In this document: positions 1 to 8,771 of the stretch, in pieces
How the letters are laid out: every line of letters starts with the position of its first letter
Numbering within the stretch: the first letter of the stretch is position 1
DNA from: Streptomyces sp. SLBN-31
GTDB lineage: Bacteria; Actinomycetota; Actinomycetes; Streptomycetales; Streptomycetaceae
Assembly (NCBI RefSeq): GCF_006715395.1
Contig: NZ_VFNC01000002.1
Span: 682,001-746,000 of the forward strand
Reading direction: 5' to 3'
DNA: 64,000 bases
Program-made: the position numbers and the translations under genes
The notes under the pieces: generated by a model
Database searches by the model: none
What the model saw: only the letters and a program-made list of their open reading frames with translations
What the model was told of the DNA's origin: nothing

Positions 1-707
1 ACCTGGTGGGGCGGATGACCTCGGAGGCCGCCTGGTACCTGGCCCCGGTGCTGGGCAACGCGCAGTACGACGTCGCCGCGACCGGACTGGTCGCGACGCT
101 GTCGGCCGACATCTGGGGGCCGTCGAAGAACACCCTGCTCTACATCAAACCGACGACACTCCGGGTCACCGCGAACGGGTACGCGGTGCTCACCGGGCGG
201 GACCAAGTGCAGCGGGTGGTGCACGAGTTCACGTCCTACTACCGGGAGCGGCTCGCCGCGTACGCCGCCGTGGGCCGCTACCCGGTCAACGGCTCGGTCG
301 AGATCCGGGTGACGGGTCTGGACGATCCCGCCGACACCGAACTCGACGGCGCCCGCGCCCCGTTGCTGTCGGCGCTGCGGCGCGAGGCGAGGCGTCCCGA
401 GTGGGACACGGCGGTGTGGCTGGACGTGCTGACACTGCCCGGCACCCCGTATGCGGAGCGGTTCCTGCGGGAGTTGGAGCAGTTCCTGCTGCGCGAGTTC
501 GACGGCGAGGACGCCCTGACCCGGGTCGAGTGGTCCAAGGGCTGGGCGTACACCGACGACGCGGTCTGGAGCGACGAGGAGGTGCTGGGGACGGTGATTC
601 CAGGTTCCTTCGGCGAGGCGGCCTGGGGGCAGGCCGCCGGAATCCTGGACCGGCTCGACCCGCACCGGGTCTTCGGCAACGGCTTCCTCGACCGCCTGTT
701 CCGATAA
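1..707 (+). CDS. FAD-linked oxidase, cholesterol-oxidase-like substrate domain (5' truncated)
   Basis: The reading frame is open from the window edge, so this is the C-terminal part of a longer protein; about 235 residues are visible, ending at TAA 705-707. The text resembles the substrate-binding/C-terminal domain of covalent-FAD (vanillyl-alcohol-oxidase-fold) cholesterol oxidases: a run with NAQYD, then IWGPSKNTLLYIKPTTLR, and a C-terminal HRVFGNGFLDRLF stretch. The FAD-binding half lies upstream and cannot be seen. Such enzymes oxidise a sterol or alcohol and pass electrons to O2, usually outside the cell. The GTG at position 6 is only the first possible start inside the window and is not proposed as the true start. 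The family call comes from memory of the family; the substrate is inferred. Confidence 0.55.
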   Translation, partial: LVGRMTSEAAWYLAPVLGNAQYDVAATGLVATLSADIWGPSKNTLLYIKPTTLRVTANGYAVLTGRDQVQRVVHEFTSYYRERLAAYAAVGRYPVNGSVEIRVTGLDDPADTELDGARAPLLSALRREARRPEWDTAVWLDVLTLPGTPYAERFLRELEQFLLREFDGEDALTRVEWSKGWAYTDDAVWSDEEVLGTVIPGSFGEAAWGQAAGILDRLDPHRVFGNGFLDRLFR

Positions 708-747
708 CCGGTTGCCCCCGCCGGGTGCGGCTGCGAGGCTCACGATC

Positions 748-1590
748 ATGCCTGCCTTCGCCGCGCCCGACGGGACCGAACTCGCCTATCACGTCCTCGG
801 GGACGACGGGCCGCCCGTGGTCTGTCTGCCCGGCGGGCCCATGCAGGCGTCCGCCTATCTCGGCGAGCTCGGCGGTCTGTCCGCGCGCCGTCGGCTCGTG
901 CTGCTGGACTTCCGGGGGACCGGCGACTCCGCGCTCCCCGAGGATCCCGCCACCTTCCGGTGCGACCGGCTGGTGGACGACATCGAGGCCCTGCGCGCGC
1001 ACCTGGGCCTGGATTCGATGGACTTGCTCGGACACTCCGCCGGCACCAACCCCGCCGTGCTGTACGCGGCCCGCCACCCGCGGCGCGTGGACAGACTCGC
1101 GCTGATCACGCCGAGCGCCGGGGCCGTCGGACTGACGGTCGCGCCGCAGGTGCGGCGGGAGAGCGCGCAGTCGCGGCACGACGAGCCGTGGTTCCCGACC
1201 GCGTTCGCCGCCCTGCAGGACATCACCACCGGCCGCGCCACCGTCGACAGCTGGGAGGCCATCGCGCCCTTCCTGTACGGGCGTTGGGACGACACGGCCC
1301 GTGCGCATCATGCCGCCGGGGCCTCCCAGCGGAATGACGAGGCCGCCGCGGTCTTCGGCGGGGAGGGGGCGTTCGACCCGGCCGCCACCCGGGCCGCGCT
1401 CGCCGGTCTGGCGGCGCCGGTGCTGCTGCTGGCCGGTGAGGTCGACCTCAACTCCCCGCCGTCCATGGTCGCCGAGTTCGCCGGGCTCTTCGCCAAGGCC
1501 GAGTCGGTGGTGCAGCCGGGAGCCGGTCACTTCCCCTGGCTGGACGATCCCGAGCGGTTCGCGGCTACGGTCGGGGAGTTCCTGGCGTGA
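748..1590 (+). CDS. alpha/beta hydrolase (proline-iminopeptidase-like)
   Basis: A 280-residue alpha/beta hydrolase. The nucleophile elbow is GHSAG near residue 105, an oxyanion-type CLPGGP lies near residue 28, the acid is probably in LLAGEVD, and the catalytic His is in GAGHFPW close to the C-terminus. The fold and the GGP motif resemble S33 aminopeptidases and related esterases; substrate unknown. ATG 748 is chosen over an in-frame TTG at 712 because GAGG precedes it and the fold begins immediately after. It is cytoplasmic, with no signal peptide. Its 3' end overlaps by 26 bases the 3' end of the convergent TetR gene, with no room for a separate terminator. Confidence 0.85.
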   Translation: MPAFAAPDGTELAYHVLGDDGPPVVCLPGGPMQASAYLGELGGLSARRRLVLLDFRGTGDSALPEDPATFRCDRLVDDIEALRAHLGLDSMDLLGHSAGTNPAVLYAARHPRRVDRLALITPSAGAVGLTVAPQVRRESAQSRHDEPWFPTAFAALQDITTGRATVDSWEAIAPFLYGRWDDTARAHHAAGASQRNDEAAAVFGGEGAFDPAATRAALAGLAAPVLLLAGEVDLNSPPSMVAEFAGLFAKAESVVQPGAGHFPWLDDPERFAATVGEFLA

Positions 1591-2164
1591 GGTGCCCCTG
1601 GACGAGCGGGGCGTACCGCTCCACGATCTCGTCCAGTTCCGCCGCGCGGACGTGGGGGCCGCGGGCGAGACCGTAGATCACGCCGAGACCGAGCAGCGCG
1701 GCCACGGCGAGTTCGGCGCGCAGGCCCGCGTCGGGGCCCGTGAGCCGCTCGGTGAGGCGTTCGGTGACCTGGGTGCGGAAGTTGGCGCGCAGAATGTCGC
1801 CCTGTTCGGCGTGCAGGGGCGCGAACACGATGCGCAGCAGCGGGTCGGCGCCGTGCCGGGACTGACCGACCAGCACGTGCCGCACCATGTGCCGGCCGAG
1901 GTCGTCCAGCGGGGCGTCCAGCAGGGCGTCGGCGTCGGTCTCGAAGGACATCACGCGGGCGAAGAGCGCGTCCTTGTTTCCGAAGTACTTGAGGATCAAC
2001 GGCGCGCTGACCCCGGCGCGTTCGGCGACGGCCTTGAGGGTGATGTCGGCGTGGGCGTGCCGGGCCAGCAGATAGCGGGCGGCCTTGAGGATGGCCGCCT
2101 TGGTGGCCTCGGCGTCCCGGCGGGCGGGCGCGGTCGTGGTGGGGGGAGTGCTCACGGCACTCAT
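1565..2164 (-). CDS. TetR/AcrR family transcriptional regulator
   Basis: A 199-residue TetR-type repressor. The N-terminal helix-turn-helix occupies about residues 41-62 (ITLKAVAERAGVS then LKYFGNKDALF), followed by an alpha-helical ligand domain of usual length. Its ATG overlaps the last four bases of the upstream MFS gene (ATGA arrangement, 2161-2164), so the two are translationally coupled: exporter first, repressor second. The natural target is the striking double dyad in front of the exporter (3672-3721), which would give autoregulation of the whole unit with a substrate of the pump as inducer. The family is certain. The operator assignment is inferred from position and symmetry. Confidence 0.92.
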   Translation of the reverse strand: MSAVSTPPTTTAPARRDAEATKAAILKAARYLLARHAHADITLKAVAERAGVSAPLILKYFGNKDALFARVMSFETDADALLDAPLDDLGRHMVRHVLVGQSRHGADPLLRIVFAPLHAEQGDILRANFRTQVTERLTERLTGPDAGLRAELAVAALLGLGVIYGLARGPHVRAAELDEIVERYAPLVQGHLTPGTPRP

Positions 2165-3642
2165 GCTCCCTCCAACGCCTCGTCCCGCGCATCCAGGGTG
2201 CCGCTCCCGGCCCTGCGGGAACCGCGCCGCCCGGTGTCACCGGGGATGGTCAGCGCCGTGGCGCTCGCCACCAGGGCGACGATCCCGGCCACGGTGAAGG
2301 CGAGCAGGTAGCCGTGCAGGGTGGGCACCGGGACGCCGCCGAGCGGGCTGGTGTGGTGGACGAGGATGGCGGCCACGGCGGCGCTGGAGGTGGCCTGGCC
2401 GATCGTGCGCATCAGGACGTTGACGCCGTTGGCGGACGCGGTCTGTTCGGCCGGTACGGCGCGCAGGATCAGGGTGGGCAGCGCCGAGTAGGCGAGGGTG
2501 GTGCCGGTCGCCACGACCGTGGCGCCCAGGATGATCATCCACAGGTCGCGGCTGTCGGCGATGCGCACCGCGTAGCCGCAGGCGATGACCGCGGCTCCGA
2601 GCGAGAGTGTGACGCGCGGGCCGCGCGCGGCGGAGATCCGGGCCGACAGCGGTGAGAAGAGCAGCATCGTCACGCCGCCGGGCAGCAGGCACAGTCCGGT
2701 CTCCACGATCGACAGCCCGAGGCCGTATCCGGTGGCCTTCGGCGCCTGCACCAGCTGCGCGGTGACGAGGGAGTTGGCGTAGAAGGCGAATCCGGTGAGC
2801 AGGGCCGCGACATGGGACAGCCCTACCCGGGGCCGCGAGACCAGGCGCAGGTCGACCAGCGGCCGCTCGGTGTGCAGCTGCTGCCACCACCACACGGCGA
2901 GGAGGGCCACGGCGGCGGCGAACAGACCCACGACCCGGGCGCCGGTCCAGCCCCACTGCCCGCCCTGGGACACCCCGAGCAGCAGGCAGACCAGCCCGGC
3001 GGCCAGCCCCAGCGTGCCGGCCACGTCGAACCGGCCGGGCTCGCGCACCGGCGACTCCTTCACCGCCCACCACACCGCGGACACGCCCAGGGCACCGAGG
3101 AGGCTGGTCAGCCAGAACATGGTGTGCCAGTCGTAGTACTGCACGACCAGCGCGGCGAGCGGCAGGCCGAGCGCGGCGCCGATCCCGACGGTGGAGCTCA
3201 TCAGGGCGACCGCGGAGCCCCGGCGCTCGGGGGGCAGTTCGTCGCGCAGGATGCTGATCGACAGCGGCACTACGGAGGCGGCGGCGCCCTGGAGGGCACG
3301 CGCCGTGATGAGGACGGCGATGTCGGAGGACAGGGCGCACATCACCGAGCCGACGGTCATCAGCAGCAGCGCCGCGGTCAGCACCCTGCGCTTGCCGTAC
3401 ATGTCGCCGGCCCGGCCCAGCACGGGGGTGAGGACGGCACCGGACAGCAGGGTCGCGGTGACCGTCCAGGAGACCGCGCCGGGCGAGGAGCGGGTGAGCC
3501 GGGGCAGGTCGGGCAGCAGGGGGACGACGACGGTCTGCATGACGGCCATGAGGATGCCGCCGAAGGCCAGCACCGGGATCGTGAGTCGGCCGCGCAGCCC
3601 CGGCCGCACGGAGGGCTGGGCTATCGGTGCGGGCTGCTCCAT
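2161..3642 (-). CDS. MFS drug exporter (DHA2/EmrB-QacA type)
   Basis: A 493-residue major facilitator with about 14 hydrophobic segments. The loop signature GRAGDMYGKRRVL lies near residue 80, and motif C-like glycines lie in the fifth helix (SSTVGIGAALGLPLAAL). It probably expels a hydrophobic or antibiotic-like compound using the proton gradient. ATG 3642 is chosen because GGAG sits 8 bases upstream. A longer frame starting at 3720 runs straight through the inverted repeat and gives non-family sequence. It is the first gene of a coupled pair with the TetR regulator. Low-complexity Arg/Ser residues form the C-terminal tail. Confidence 0.92.
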   Translation of the reverse strand: MEQPAPIAQPSVRPGLRGRLTIPVLAFGGILMAVMQTVVVPLLPDLPRLTRSSPGAVSWTVTATLLSGAVLTPVLGRAGDMYGKRRVLTAALLLMTVGSVMCALSSDIAVLITARALQGAAASVVPLSISILRDELPPERRGSAVALMSSTVGIGAALGLPLAALVVQYYDWHTMFWLTSLLGALGVSAVWWAVKESPVREPGRFDVAGTLGLAAGLVCLLLGVSQGGQWGWTGARVVGLFAAAVALLAVWWWQQLHTERPLVDLRLVSRPRVGLSHVAALLTGFAFYANSLVTAQLVQAPKATGYGLGLSIVETGLCLLPGGVTMLLFSPLSARISAARGPRVTLSLGAAVIACGYAVRIADSRDLWMIILGATVVATGTTLAYSALPTLILRAVPAEQTASANGVNVLMRTIGQATSSAAVAAILVHHTSPLGGVPVPTLHGYLLAFTVAGIVALVASATALTIPGDTGRRGSRRAGSGTLDARDEALEGA

Positions 3643-3671
3643 CGGTACTCCAGCGGGTGACACGCGAGACA

Positions 3672-3721
3672 CTTGGGTGAATGGCAATTCACCATAGCCG
3701 GTGAATTGCCATTCACCCAAG
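3672..3721. promoter_or_regulatory. Perfect 22-bp inverted repeat: probable double TetR operator
   Basis: Arms 3672-3693 and 3700-3721 are exact reverse complements separated by 6 bases. Each arm itself contains a 16-bp near-palindrome (GTGAATGGCAATTCAC and its mirror) matching at 14 of 16 positions, so the site offers two stacked dyads. It lies 30-80 bases upstream of the MFS start, where a TetR dimer pair would block transcription. It could also act as a hairpin terminator for the monooxygenase gene ending at 3736, but there is no U-tract. Confidence 0.75.
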
Positions 3722-3735
3722 GGCTGGGCCGGCCG

Positions 3736-4959
3736 TCAGCCCTGCCGGCGCGAGGCGAGCTCCCGTGCGTGCACGGTGCGCGCGACCTTCGGTCCGAGCC
3801 AGCGCTTGAAGCGGCGCAGCGCTTCGAGCCGGCCGGCCGCCCGGTCGATCCGGTAGTAGATCTGTGGCGGGACGTACGGCAGCAGCGGCGAGTGCCGCTG
3901 GCCGAGCAGGGCGAACATCTGCTGGGGGGGCAGGCGAATGTAGCGGGGCAGGTTCTCGTACCACCGGGCGCTGTAGCGGGCCGCGCTCTGGATGGACAGC
4001 AGCTCGGCCTTGCGCTGTCGCTCGTAGCGGACGAGGGCCTGCGGCAAGGAAGGCTCTTCGCGCAGGGCGTCGGCCAGCGCGATGGCGTCCTCCAGGGCGA
4101 GGGTGGTGCCGGCGCCGATCGAGTAGTGGGTGGTGTGGGCGGCGTCGCCGATGAGGACGAGGTTGTCGCGGGACCACGTGCCGTTGGTGAGGGTGCGGAA
4201 GTTCAGCCACTGGGCACTGCCGTCGGCCGTGGCACGCCCGATGAGGGGGTGGCCATCCAGGACGTCGGCGAAGAGCTTCTCCAGCAGGGCCAGTCCGTCG
4301 GCCTCGTTCGCGCTGTCGAGCCCGAGGCCGGTCCAGGTCCCGGAGGCGCACTCGACGACGCAGGTGCTGCGTTCGGGGCTGAAGGGGTAGCCGTAGCACC
4401 AGATCCAGCCGTGGTCGGTCTCCACGAAGGCGAAGGTGAAGGCGTCGAAGGCCTTGGTGGTGCCGAGCCAGATGTAGGGATTGCGGCCCGCCGTGATCTC
4501 GCTGCCGAAGTGGTCGGCGTGGCGGGTGCGCAGGGCGCTGTTGACGCCGTCGCCGGCGACGACCAGATCGGCGGCGGGCAGGTTGCCGTCGGTCATCTCG
4601 TGCTCGAACTCCAGCCGCACACCCAGGGAACGGGCCCGTGCGGCGAGGATCTCCAGCAGCCGGTGGCGGCCGATACCGAAGCCCTCGTCCCCGCCGTGCC
4701 GGGTGGTGAGGTCCCCGACGTGGGCGACGCCGGCGTTCCAGCGCACCGAGGCCCGCTCCAGGGCGCGCGCCGACTCGGGGTCGTGCTCGTGGAGCTTGTC
4801 GAGCAGGCCCCGCCAGTACGTCACGCCCCAGCCGTAGGTCGACCCTTCCGGATCGCGTTCGTGGACGGTGATGTCGTGGGACGGGTCCTGCCGTTTCAGC
4901 AGGATCGACAGATACAGGCCGGCGGGCCCGCCGCCGACGCAGGCGACCTTCACGCACAC
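3736..4959 (-). CDS. FAD-dependent monooxygenase (PHBH fold)
   Basis: A 407-residue class A flavoprotein monooxygenase. The N-terminal Rossmann motif is VGGGPAGL (residues 8-15), the second FAD/NADPH-contact motif is VVAGDGVNSALR near residue 135, and the third is LIGDAAHTTHYSIGAGTTLALEDA near residue 270. Overall it resembles the hydroxylase half of salicylyl-CoA or anthraniloyl-CoA 5-hydroxylases and VioD-like aryl hydroxylases; aromatic ring hydroxylation using NAD(P)H and O2 is therefore expected. It has no reductase fusion partner and sits alone upstream of the exporter unit, which could remove its product. The start is ATG 4959; the substrate is unknown. Confidence 0.85.
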   Translation of the reverse strand: MCVKVACVGGGPAGLYLSILLKRQDPSHDITVHERDPEGSTYGWGVTYWRGLLDKLHEHDPESARALERASVRWNAGVAHVGDLTTRHGGDEGFGIGRHRLLEILAARARSLGVRLEFEHEMTDGNLPAADLVVAGDGVNSALRTRHADHFGSEITAGRNPYIWLGTTKAFDAFTFAFVETDHGWIWCYGYPFSPERSTCVVECASGTWTGLGLDSANEADGLALLEKLFADVLDGHPLIGRATADGSAQWLNFRTLTNGTWSRDNLVLIGDAAHTTHYSIGAGTTLALEDAIALADALREEPSLPQALVRYERQRKAELLSIQSAARYSARWYENLPRYIRLPPQQMFALLGQRHSPLLPYVPPQIYYRIDRAAGRLEALRRFKRWLGPKVARTVHARELASRRQG

Positions 4960-5310
4960 CCCTAGGAATTACAGGAATTACCCAAAGCAGTCATTTGGCA
5001 ACGCAGGGTAGCAGGAGGGCGCGACAGTGCCCGTCGTTCGAGATCACGTCAGTTTCCCGAGGTGAGGCGGGCCACTGGCGGCGTCATCTACCGGGAAAGA
5101 TCATCCGGATCACGGGTTTCCGGAGAAGGAATTCCCTCTTCCGGGGTCGCCGGGCCCCTTTCCCGGCAAGATCAACTTTGTTCAACCTTGCACGAGATGT
5201 GGCCAATTGTCCTGATCGTAGCCAACCGGTCTCGACGGATTTCTCCCGCTCTCGTCGGGGCCGATAGGCATGCGGGGTCGTCAATCGAACGAATCCCCGG
5301 GAGATCCCGT
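4960..5310. promoter_or_regulatory. Intergenic region carrying the melC promoter and leader
   Basis: About 350 bases between the divergent monooxygenase and melC1 genes. No credible gene is present. It is locally AT-richer than its surroundings (for example 5166-5220), as expected of a regulated promoter. Two exact 9-base arms, CCGGGAAAG at 5091-5099 and CTTTCCCGG at 5158-5166, face each other across 58 bases, with smaller TTCCGG repeats in between. No clear -10/-35 pair could be fixed by eye. Confidence 0.5.
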
Positions 5311-5688
5311 ATGCCCGAACTCAGCCGCCGCCGCGCCCTCGGCGCCGCCGCCGCCCTCACCGCGGCCGCCACGGCCCACACCCTCACCGCGCCCGCCGCC
5401 TCGGCCGCACCCTCCGGCCACCACCACGACTCCCCCGAACCCTTCGACGAGGTCTACAAGGGCCGCCGAATACAGGGCCGTGCGGCCTCCATGCCGGAGC
5501 ACCATCACCACGGCGGCGGCTTCGAAGTGCTCGTCGACGGCGTCCCGTTGCACGTGATGCGCAACGCGGACGGCACCTGGATCAGCGTGGTCAGCCACTA
5601 CGACCCGGTCCCCACGCCCCGCGCCGCCGCACGCGCCGCGGTCGACGAGCTGCAGGGCGCGGTCCTGCTGCCCTTCCCCGCCAACTGA
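5311..5688 (+). CDS. melC1: MelC1 tyrosinase copper chaperone (caddie protein)
   Basis: A 125-residue tyrosinase cofactor. The N-terminus has a twin-arginine signal ([18 protein letters not shown]), cut probably after the AAPS region. The mature part contains His-rich copper-handling segments (GHHHD and EHHHHGGGF) and the conserved YKGRRIQG block. MelC1 forms a complex with apo-MelC2, delivers two coppers and carries the signal-less tyrosinase out through the Tat pathway. ATG 5311 follows GGGAG at a usable distance; a longer upstream frame has no family support. It is first in the melanin operon, 35 bases ahead of melC2. Confidence 0.95.
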   Translation: MPELSRRRALGAAAALTAAATAHTLTAPAASAAPSGHHHDSPEPFDEVYKGRRIQGRAASMPEHHHHGGGFEVLVDGVPLHVMRNADGTWISVVSHYDPVPTPRAAARAAVDELQGAVLLPFPAN

Positions 5689-5723
5689 CCCGACTCGCAC
5701 ACCACTTCGGAGCAACCACCACC

Positions 5724-6548
5724 ATGACCGTCCGCAAGAACCAGGCCGGACTCACCGCCGACGAGAAGCGCCGCTTCGTCGCCGCCGTCCTGGAGCTGAA
5801 GCGCACCGGCCGCTACGACAACTTCGTCACAACGCACAACGCCTTCATCCTCGGCGACACCGACAACGGCGAGCGCACCGGCCACCGTTCGCCGTCATTC
5901 CTGCCCTGGCACCGCAGATTCCTGCTGGAGTTCGAAAGGGCGCTGCAGTCGGTGGACGCCTCGGTCGCACTGCCCTACTGGGACTGGAGCACCGACCGAT
6001 CGCCCCGCTCCTCGCTGTGGGCACCGGACTTCCTCGGCGGGACGGGGCGCAGCCGGGACGGGCAGGTGATGGACGGCCCGTTCGCCGCGTCGGCCGGCAA
6101 CTGGCCGATCAACGTGCGCGTCGACGGCCGCACCTTCCTGCGCCGCCAACTGGCCACGAGTGTACGGGAGTTGCCGACGCGCGCCGAGGTCGACTCGGTG
6201 CTGTCGATGGCGACCTACGACATGCCGCCCTGGAACAGCGCGTCGGACGGCTTCCGCAACCACCTGGAGGGCTGGCGGGGCGTGAACCTGCACAATCGGG
6301 TCCATGTGTGGGTCGGGGGCCAGATGGCGACCGGTGTCTCCCCCAACGACCCGGTGTTCTGGCTGCACCACGCCTACATCGACAAGTTGTGGGCCCAGTG
6401 GCAGCGGCGCAATCCCCGCTCCGGCTACCTGCCGACCGGCGGGACACCCGACGTGGTCGACCTGGGCGAGACGATGAAGCCGTGGAACGACACCCGGCCC
6501 GCCGACCTGCTGGACCACAGCGCGCACTACACCTTCGACACCGACTGA
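5724..6548 (+). CDS. melC2: MelC2 tyrosinase (monophenol monooxygenase)
   Basis: A 274-residue type-3 copper enzyme that hydroxylates L-tyrosine and oxidises L-DOPA to dopaquinone, giving extracellular melanin. CuA ligands are seen at His38, His54 and His63 (SFLPWHRRFLLEFE); CuB ligands lie in NLHNRVHVWVGG and DPVFWLHHAYID, at the expected spacing of Streptomyces tyrosinases. It has no signal peptide and relies on MelC1 for export and copper loading. Length and order match the classic melC operon. All visible active-site residues are intact, so the strain should be able to make melanin. Confidence 0.97.
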   Translation: MTVRKNQAGLTADEKRRFVAAVLELKRTGRYDNFVTTHNAFILGDTDNGERTGHRSPSFLPWHRRFLLEFERALQSVDASVALPYWDWSTDRSPRSSLWAPDFLGGTGRSRDGQVMDGPFAASAGNWPINVRVDGRTFLRRQLATSVRELPTRAEVDSVLSMATYDMPPWNSASDGFRNHLEGWRGVNLHNRVHVWVGGQMATGVSPNDPVFWLHHAYIDKLWAQWQRRNPRSGYLPTGGTPDVVDLGETMKPWNDTRPADLLDHSAHYTFDTD

Positions 6549-6633
6549 CGGCCCGGATCGGGTGGTTGGCCCCGCAGGTCACGGGTACCCGCGACGGACA
6601 CAACCGACAGCAGAGCGAAGGAGGGGTTCACCC

Positions 6634-7086
6634 GTGTCGCAGGTCGAGGAATCCATCGAGGTCGGCGTCCCGGTGCGCACCGCTTACAACCAGTGGACGC
6701 AGTTCGAGTCGTTCCCCGAGTTCATGAACGGCGTGGACCGCATCGAACAGCGCACCGACACCCTCACCCACTGGGTGACGAGTGTGAACGGCGTTCACAA
6801 GGAGTTCGACGCCGAGATCACGGAACAGATCCCCGACGAGCGCGTCGCCTGGACAACCGTCGCCGGTGAGGCCCGGCAGGCCGGGGCGGTGACCTTCCAC
6901 CGCCTGGACGCGGACCACACCAAGGTGATGCTGCAGATGGACTTCCACCCGGACAGCATCACCGAGAAGGTCGGCGACAAGCTGGGCTTCGTGAAGCGGC
7001 AGACCAAGGGCGACCTGGAGCGCTTCAAGAAGTTCATCGAGAACCGCGGTCAGGAGACCGGTCAGTGGCGCGGCGAGGTCAACTGA
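6634..7086 (+). CDS. SRPBCC family protein (polyketide cyclase/dehydrase fold)
   Basis: A 150-residue START/Bet v 1-like protein. It opens with SQVEESIEVGVPVRTAYNQW, the typical first strand and helix of cyclase/dehydrase proteins, and ends with a long amphipathic helix (TKGDLERFKKFIENRG). Members of this group act as small-ligand binding or membrane-stress proteins of unclear role. GTG 6634 is chosen because a strong AAGGAGG at 6618-6624 stands 9 bases upstream; the longer frame to 6562 has no site. It is monocistronic and convergent with the RNase HI gene, 10 bases away. Confidence 0.85.
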   Translation: MSQVEESIEVGVPVRTAYNQWTQFESFPEFMNGVDRIEQRTDTLTHWVTSVNGVHKEFDAEITEQIPDERVAWTTVAGEARQAGAVTFHRLDADHTKVMLQMDFHPDSITEKVGDKLGFVKRQTKGDLERFKKFIENRGQETGQWRGEVN

Positions 7087-7096
7087 CCGCCGGCCG

Positions 7097-7789
7097 TCAC
7101 CCGGCCTGCGCCGTACGGCACTCCGGGTGCCCCCAGCCCTCAGCGTTCTTGGCGATGGGCTCCCCCGCGGCGTAGGAGCGGCCGCACAGGCAGCGGCCGG
7201 GGAACTTGGCCTTGATCGTGCGGGAGGACGAGGCACCACCCTTGCGCGCCGCGCCGGGCTTCCGGCGCGGCGCGCCCGTCTTCGCCTTCGGCGTGTCCGG
7301 GGAGGGCGGCGGCTCCGGCGAGCCGAGTCCGCTGCCCGCCGCCTCCTGAACGGTGGCCGCCTGGCTGGCCGCGCGGTCGGCGAAGTCGTTGAGCGGATCG
7401 CCGTCGACCTGGTGCGCGGGCACGTAGCGGAAGTCCACCGAGCGGCCGTCCAGCAGCTCGTCGATGCGCACCACCAGGTCCTGGTTGGCGACCGGCTTGC
7501 CGGCGGCCGTCTTCCAGCCGTTGCGCTTCCAACCGGGCAGCCACGTCGTGACGGCCTTCATCGCGTACTGCGAGTCCATCCGCACCTCGAGCGGCACGGC
7601 CGGGTCGGTCGACTCCAGCAGCCGTTCCAGAGCGGTGAGTTCGGCGACGTTGTTGGTGGCTCTGCCGAGCGGCCCGGCCTCCCAGCGGGCCGGGGCCTCC
7701 GACTCGTCGGCGACGACCCAGGCCCAGCCCGCCGGCCCGGGGTTTCCCTTCGAAGCCCCGTCGCACGCGGCCACAACACGTTCACGCAT
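7097..7789 (-). CDS. rnhA: Ribonuclease HI with Cys-rich C-terminal tail
   Basis: A 230-residue protein. The first ~145 residues are RNase HI, which cuts the RNA strand of RNA-DNA hybrids. The catalytic set D10 ([13 protein letters not shown]), E50 ([10 protein letters not shown]), D72 ([10 protein letters not shown]) and D138 (NDFADRA) is complete, and [13 protein letters not shown] matches the substrate-contacting handle. After a Pro/Lys-rich linker, a short module has C-x-C ... H-x-x-C (RCLCGRSY to GHPEC), which could bind zinc. ATG 7789 is preferred because family members begin [11 protein letters not shown]; another ATG is at 7801. The domain call is firm, while the zinc idea is an inference. 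Confidence 0.9.
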   Translation of the reverse strand: MRERVVAACDGASKGNPGPAGWAWVVADESEAPARWEAGPLGRATNNVAELTALERLLESTDPAVPLEVRMDSQYAMKAVTTWLPGWKRNGWKTAAGKPVANQDLVVRIDELLDGRSVDFRYVPAHQVDGDPLNDFADRAASQAATVQEAAGSGLGSPEPPPSPDTPKAKTGAPRRKPGAARKGGASSSRTIKAKFPGRCLCGRSYAAGEPIAKNAEGWGHPECRTAQAG

Positions 7790-7832
7790 GTGTCCGATCA
7801 TGCCATGGCCCGGCGGGCCGCTCGCCCGCGGT

Positions 7833-8639
7833 TCAGGAGACGTCCGTGACCTGCGGCATCTCCCCGGCCGTCGTCGTGATGTCGATCACCGAGAAGTTGG
7901 CGCCCTGCGGGTCGCTCAGGGCCGCGAACCGTCCGAACGGGCTGTCCATCGGCCCGAACCGCAGCACCCCGCCCAGCTTGGTCGCCCGCGCGACCGCCTC
8001 GTCGCAGTCGGCGACGGTGAAGTAGACGTTGATGTACGGCGGCATTTCGGGCGGGAAGTCCTCCGTCATCTTCATGCGGCCGAGGACCGTCTTCCCATCG
8101 AGGTCGAACATGCGGAAGTCGATCGCGTCGTCCTGCATCTGCTTCGCCGTGTAGGAGAAGACCGAGGTGAAGAACCCGTCGGACTGCTCGGGCTCGCGGG
8201 TGAAGACCTCGGCCCAGCAATACGCGCCGGGCTGCTGCGGCGACGCCTCGAACCCCTCGTGGACCCCGGCCTGCCACACGCCGAACACCACCCCGCTGGG
8301 GTCGCGGCCCAGGCACATCGTCCCGAAGTCGCCGACCTTCATCGGTTCCATCAGCACCTCGCCGCCATTCTCACGGATCTTCCCGGCGGTCGCGGCGGCG
8401 TCCTGCGACGCGAAGTACAGGCACCACTGGGAGTACCCCTCCTGGCCCGGCATCGGCGGTACGACGGCGGCTACCGCCTTGCCGTCCGCGTAGGCCTGGG
8501 TGTAGTTCCCGTACTCCGACGACGCATCGCCGAAGCTCCAGCCCAGGACGTCGCCGTAGAAGCTCTTGGCTCCCTCGACGTCACTGAACATCGCGTCGGC
8601 CCAACAGGGGGTTCCCTCAGGTTGCACGGCCATGACCAC
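7833..8639 (-). CDS. VOC family protein with two glyoxalase domains
   Basis: A 268-residue tandem glyoxalase/bleomycin-resistance-fold protein. The first half begins [28 protein letters not shown], and the second begins [25 protein letters not shown]. This is the usual Streptomyces arrangement in which the two halves build one metal or small-molecule pocket. Function is unknown; relatives are hydroxylases, glyoxalases or antibiotic binders. GTG 8639 has AGGAG six bases upstream; ATG 8633 is an equally possible start. It is divergent from the alcohol dehydrogenase gene. Confidence 0.85.
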   Translation of the reverse strand: MVMAVQPEGTPCWADAMFSDVEGAKSFYGDVLGWSFGDASSEYGNYTQAYADGKAVAAVVPPMPGQEGYSQWCLYFASQDAAATAGKIRENGGEVLMEPMKVGDFGTMCLGRDPSGVVFGVWQAGVHEGFEASPQQPGAYCWAEVFTREPEQSDGFFTSVFSYTAKQMQDDAIDFRMFDLDGKTVLGRMKMTEDFPPEMPPYINVYFTVADCDEAVARATKLGGVLRFGPMDSPFGRFAALSDPQGANFSVIDITTTAGEMPQVTDVS

Positions 8640-8771
8640 GGCCCTCTCCTGTGTCGGCGGTTGGTCCGTTTCCTCACGCTAGTCACCCCTTCGCCGAAGC
8701 GCGCGCCGAACGCCCGTGCGCGTCCCACACTGGTCGGGACAAGGGTTTCGGCGCTCGGGACGGGGTGCGCA

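Noticed and set aside
3672..3721. The double dyad as an intrinsic terminator for the monooxygenase gene
   Set aside because: No U-tract follows in the minus-strand direction, and position upstream of the exporter plus nested dyads fits an operator better.
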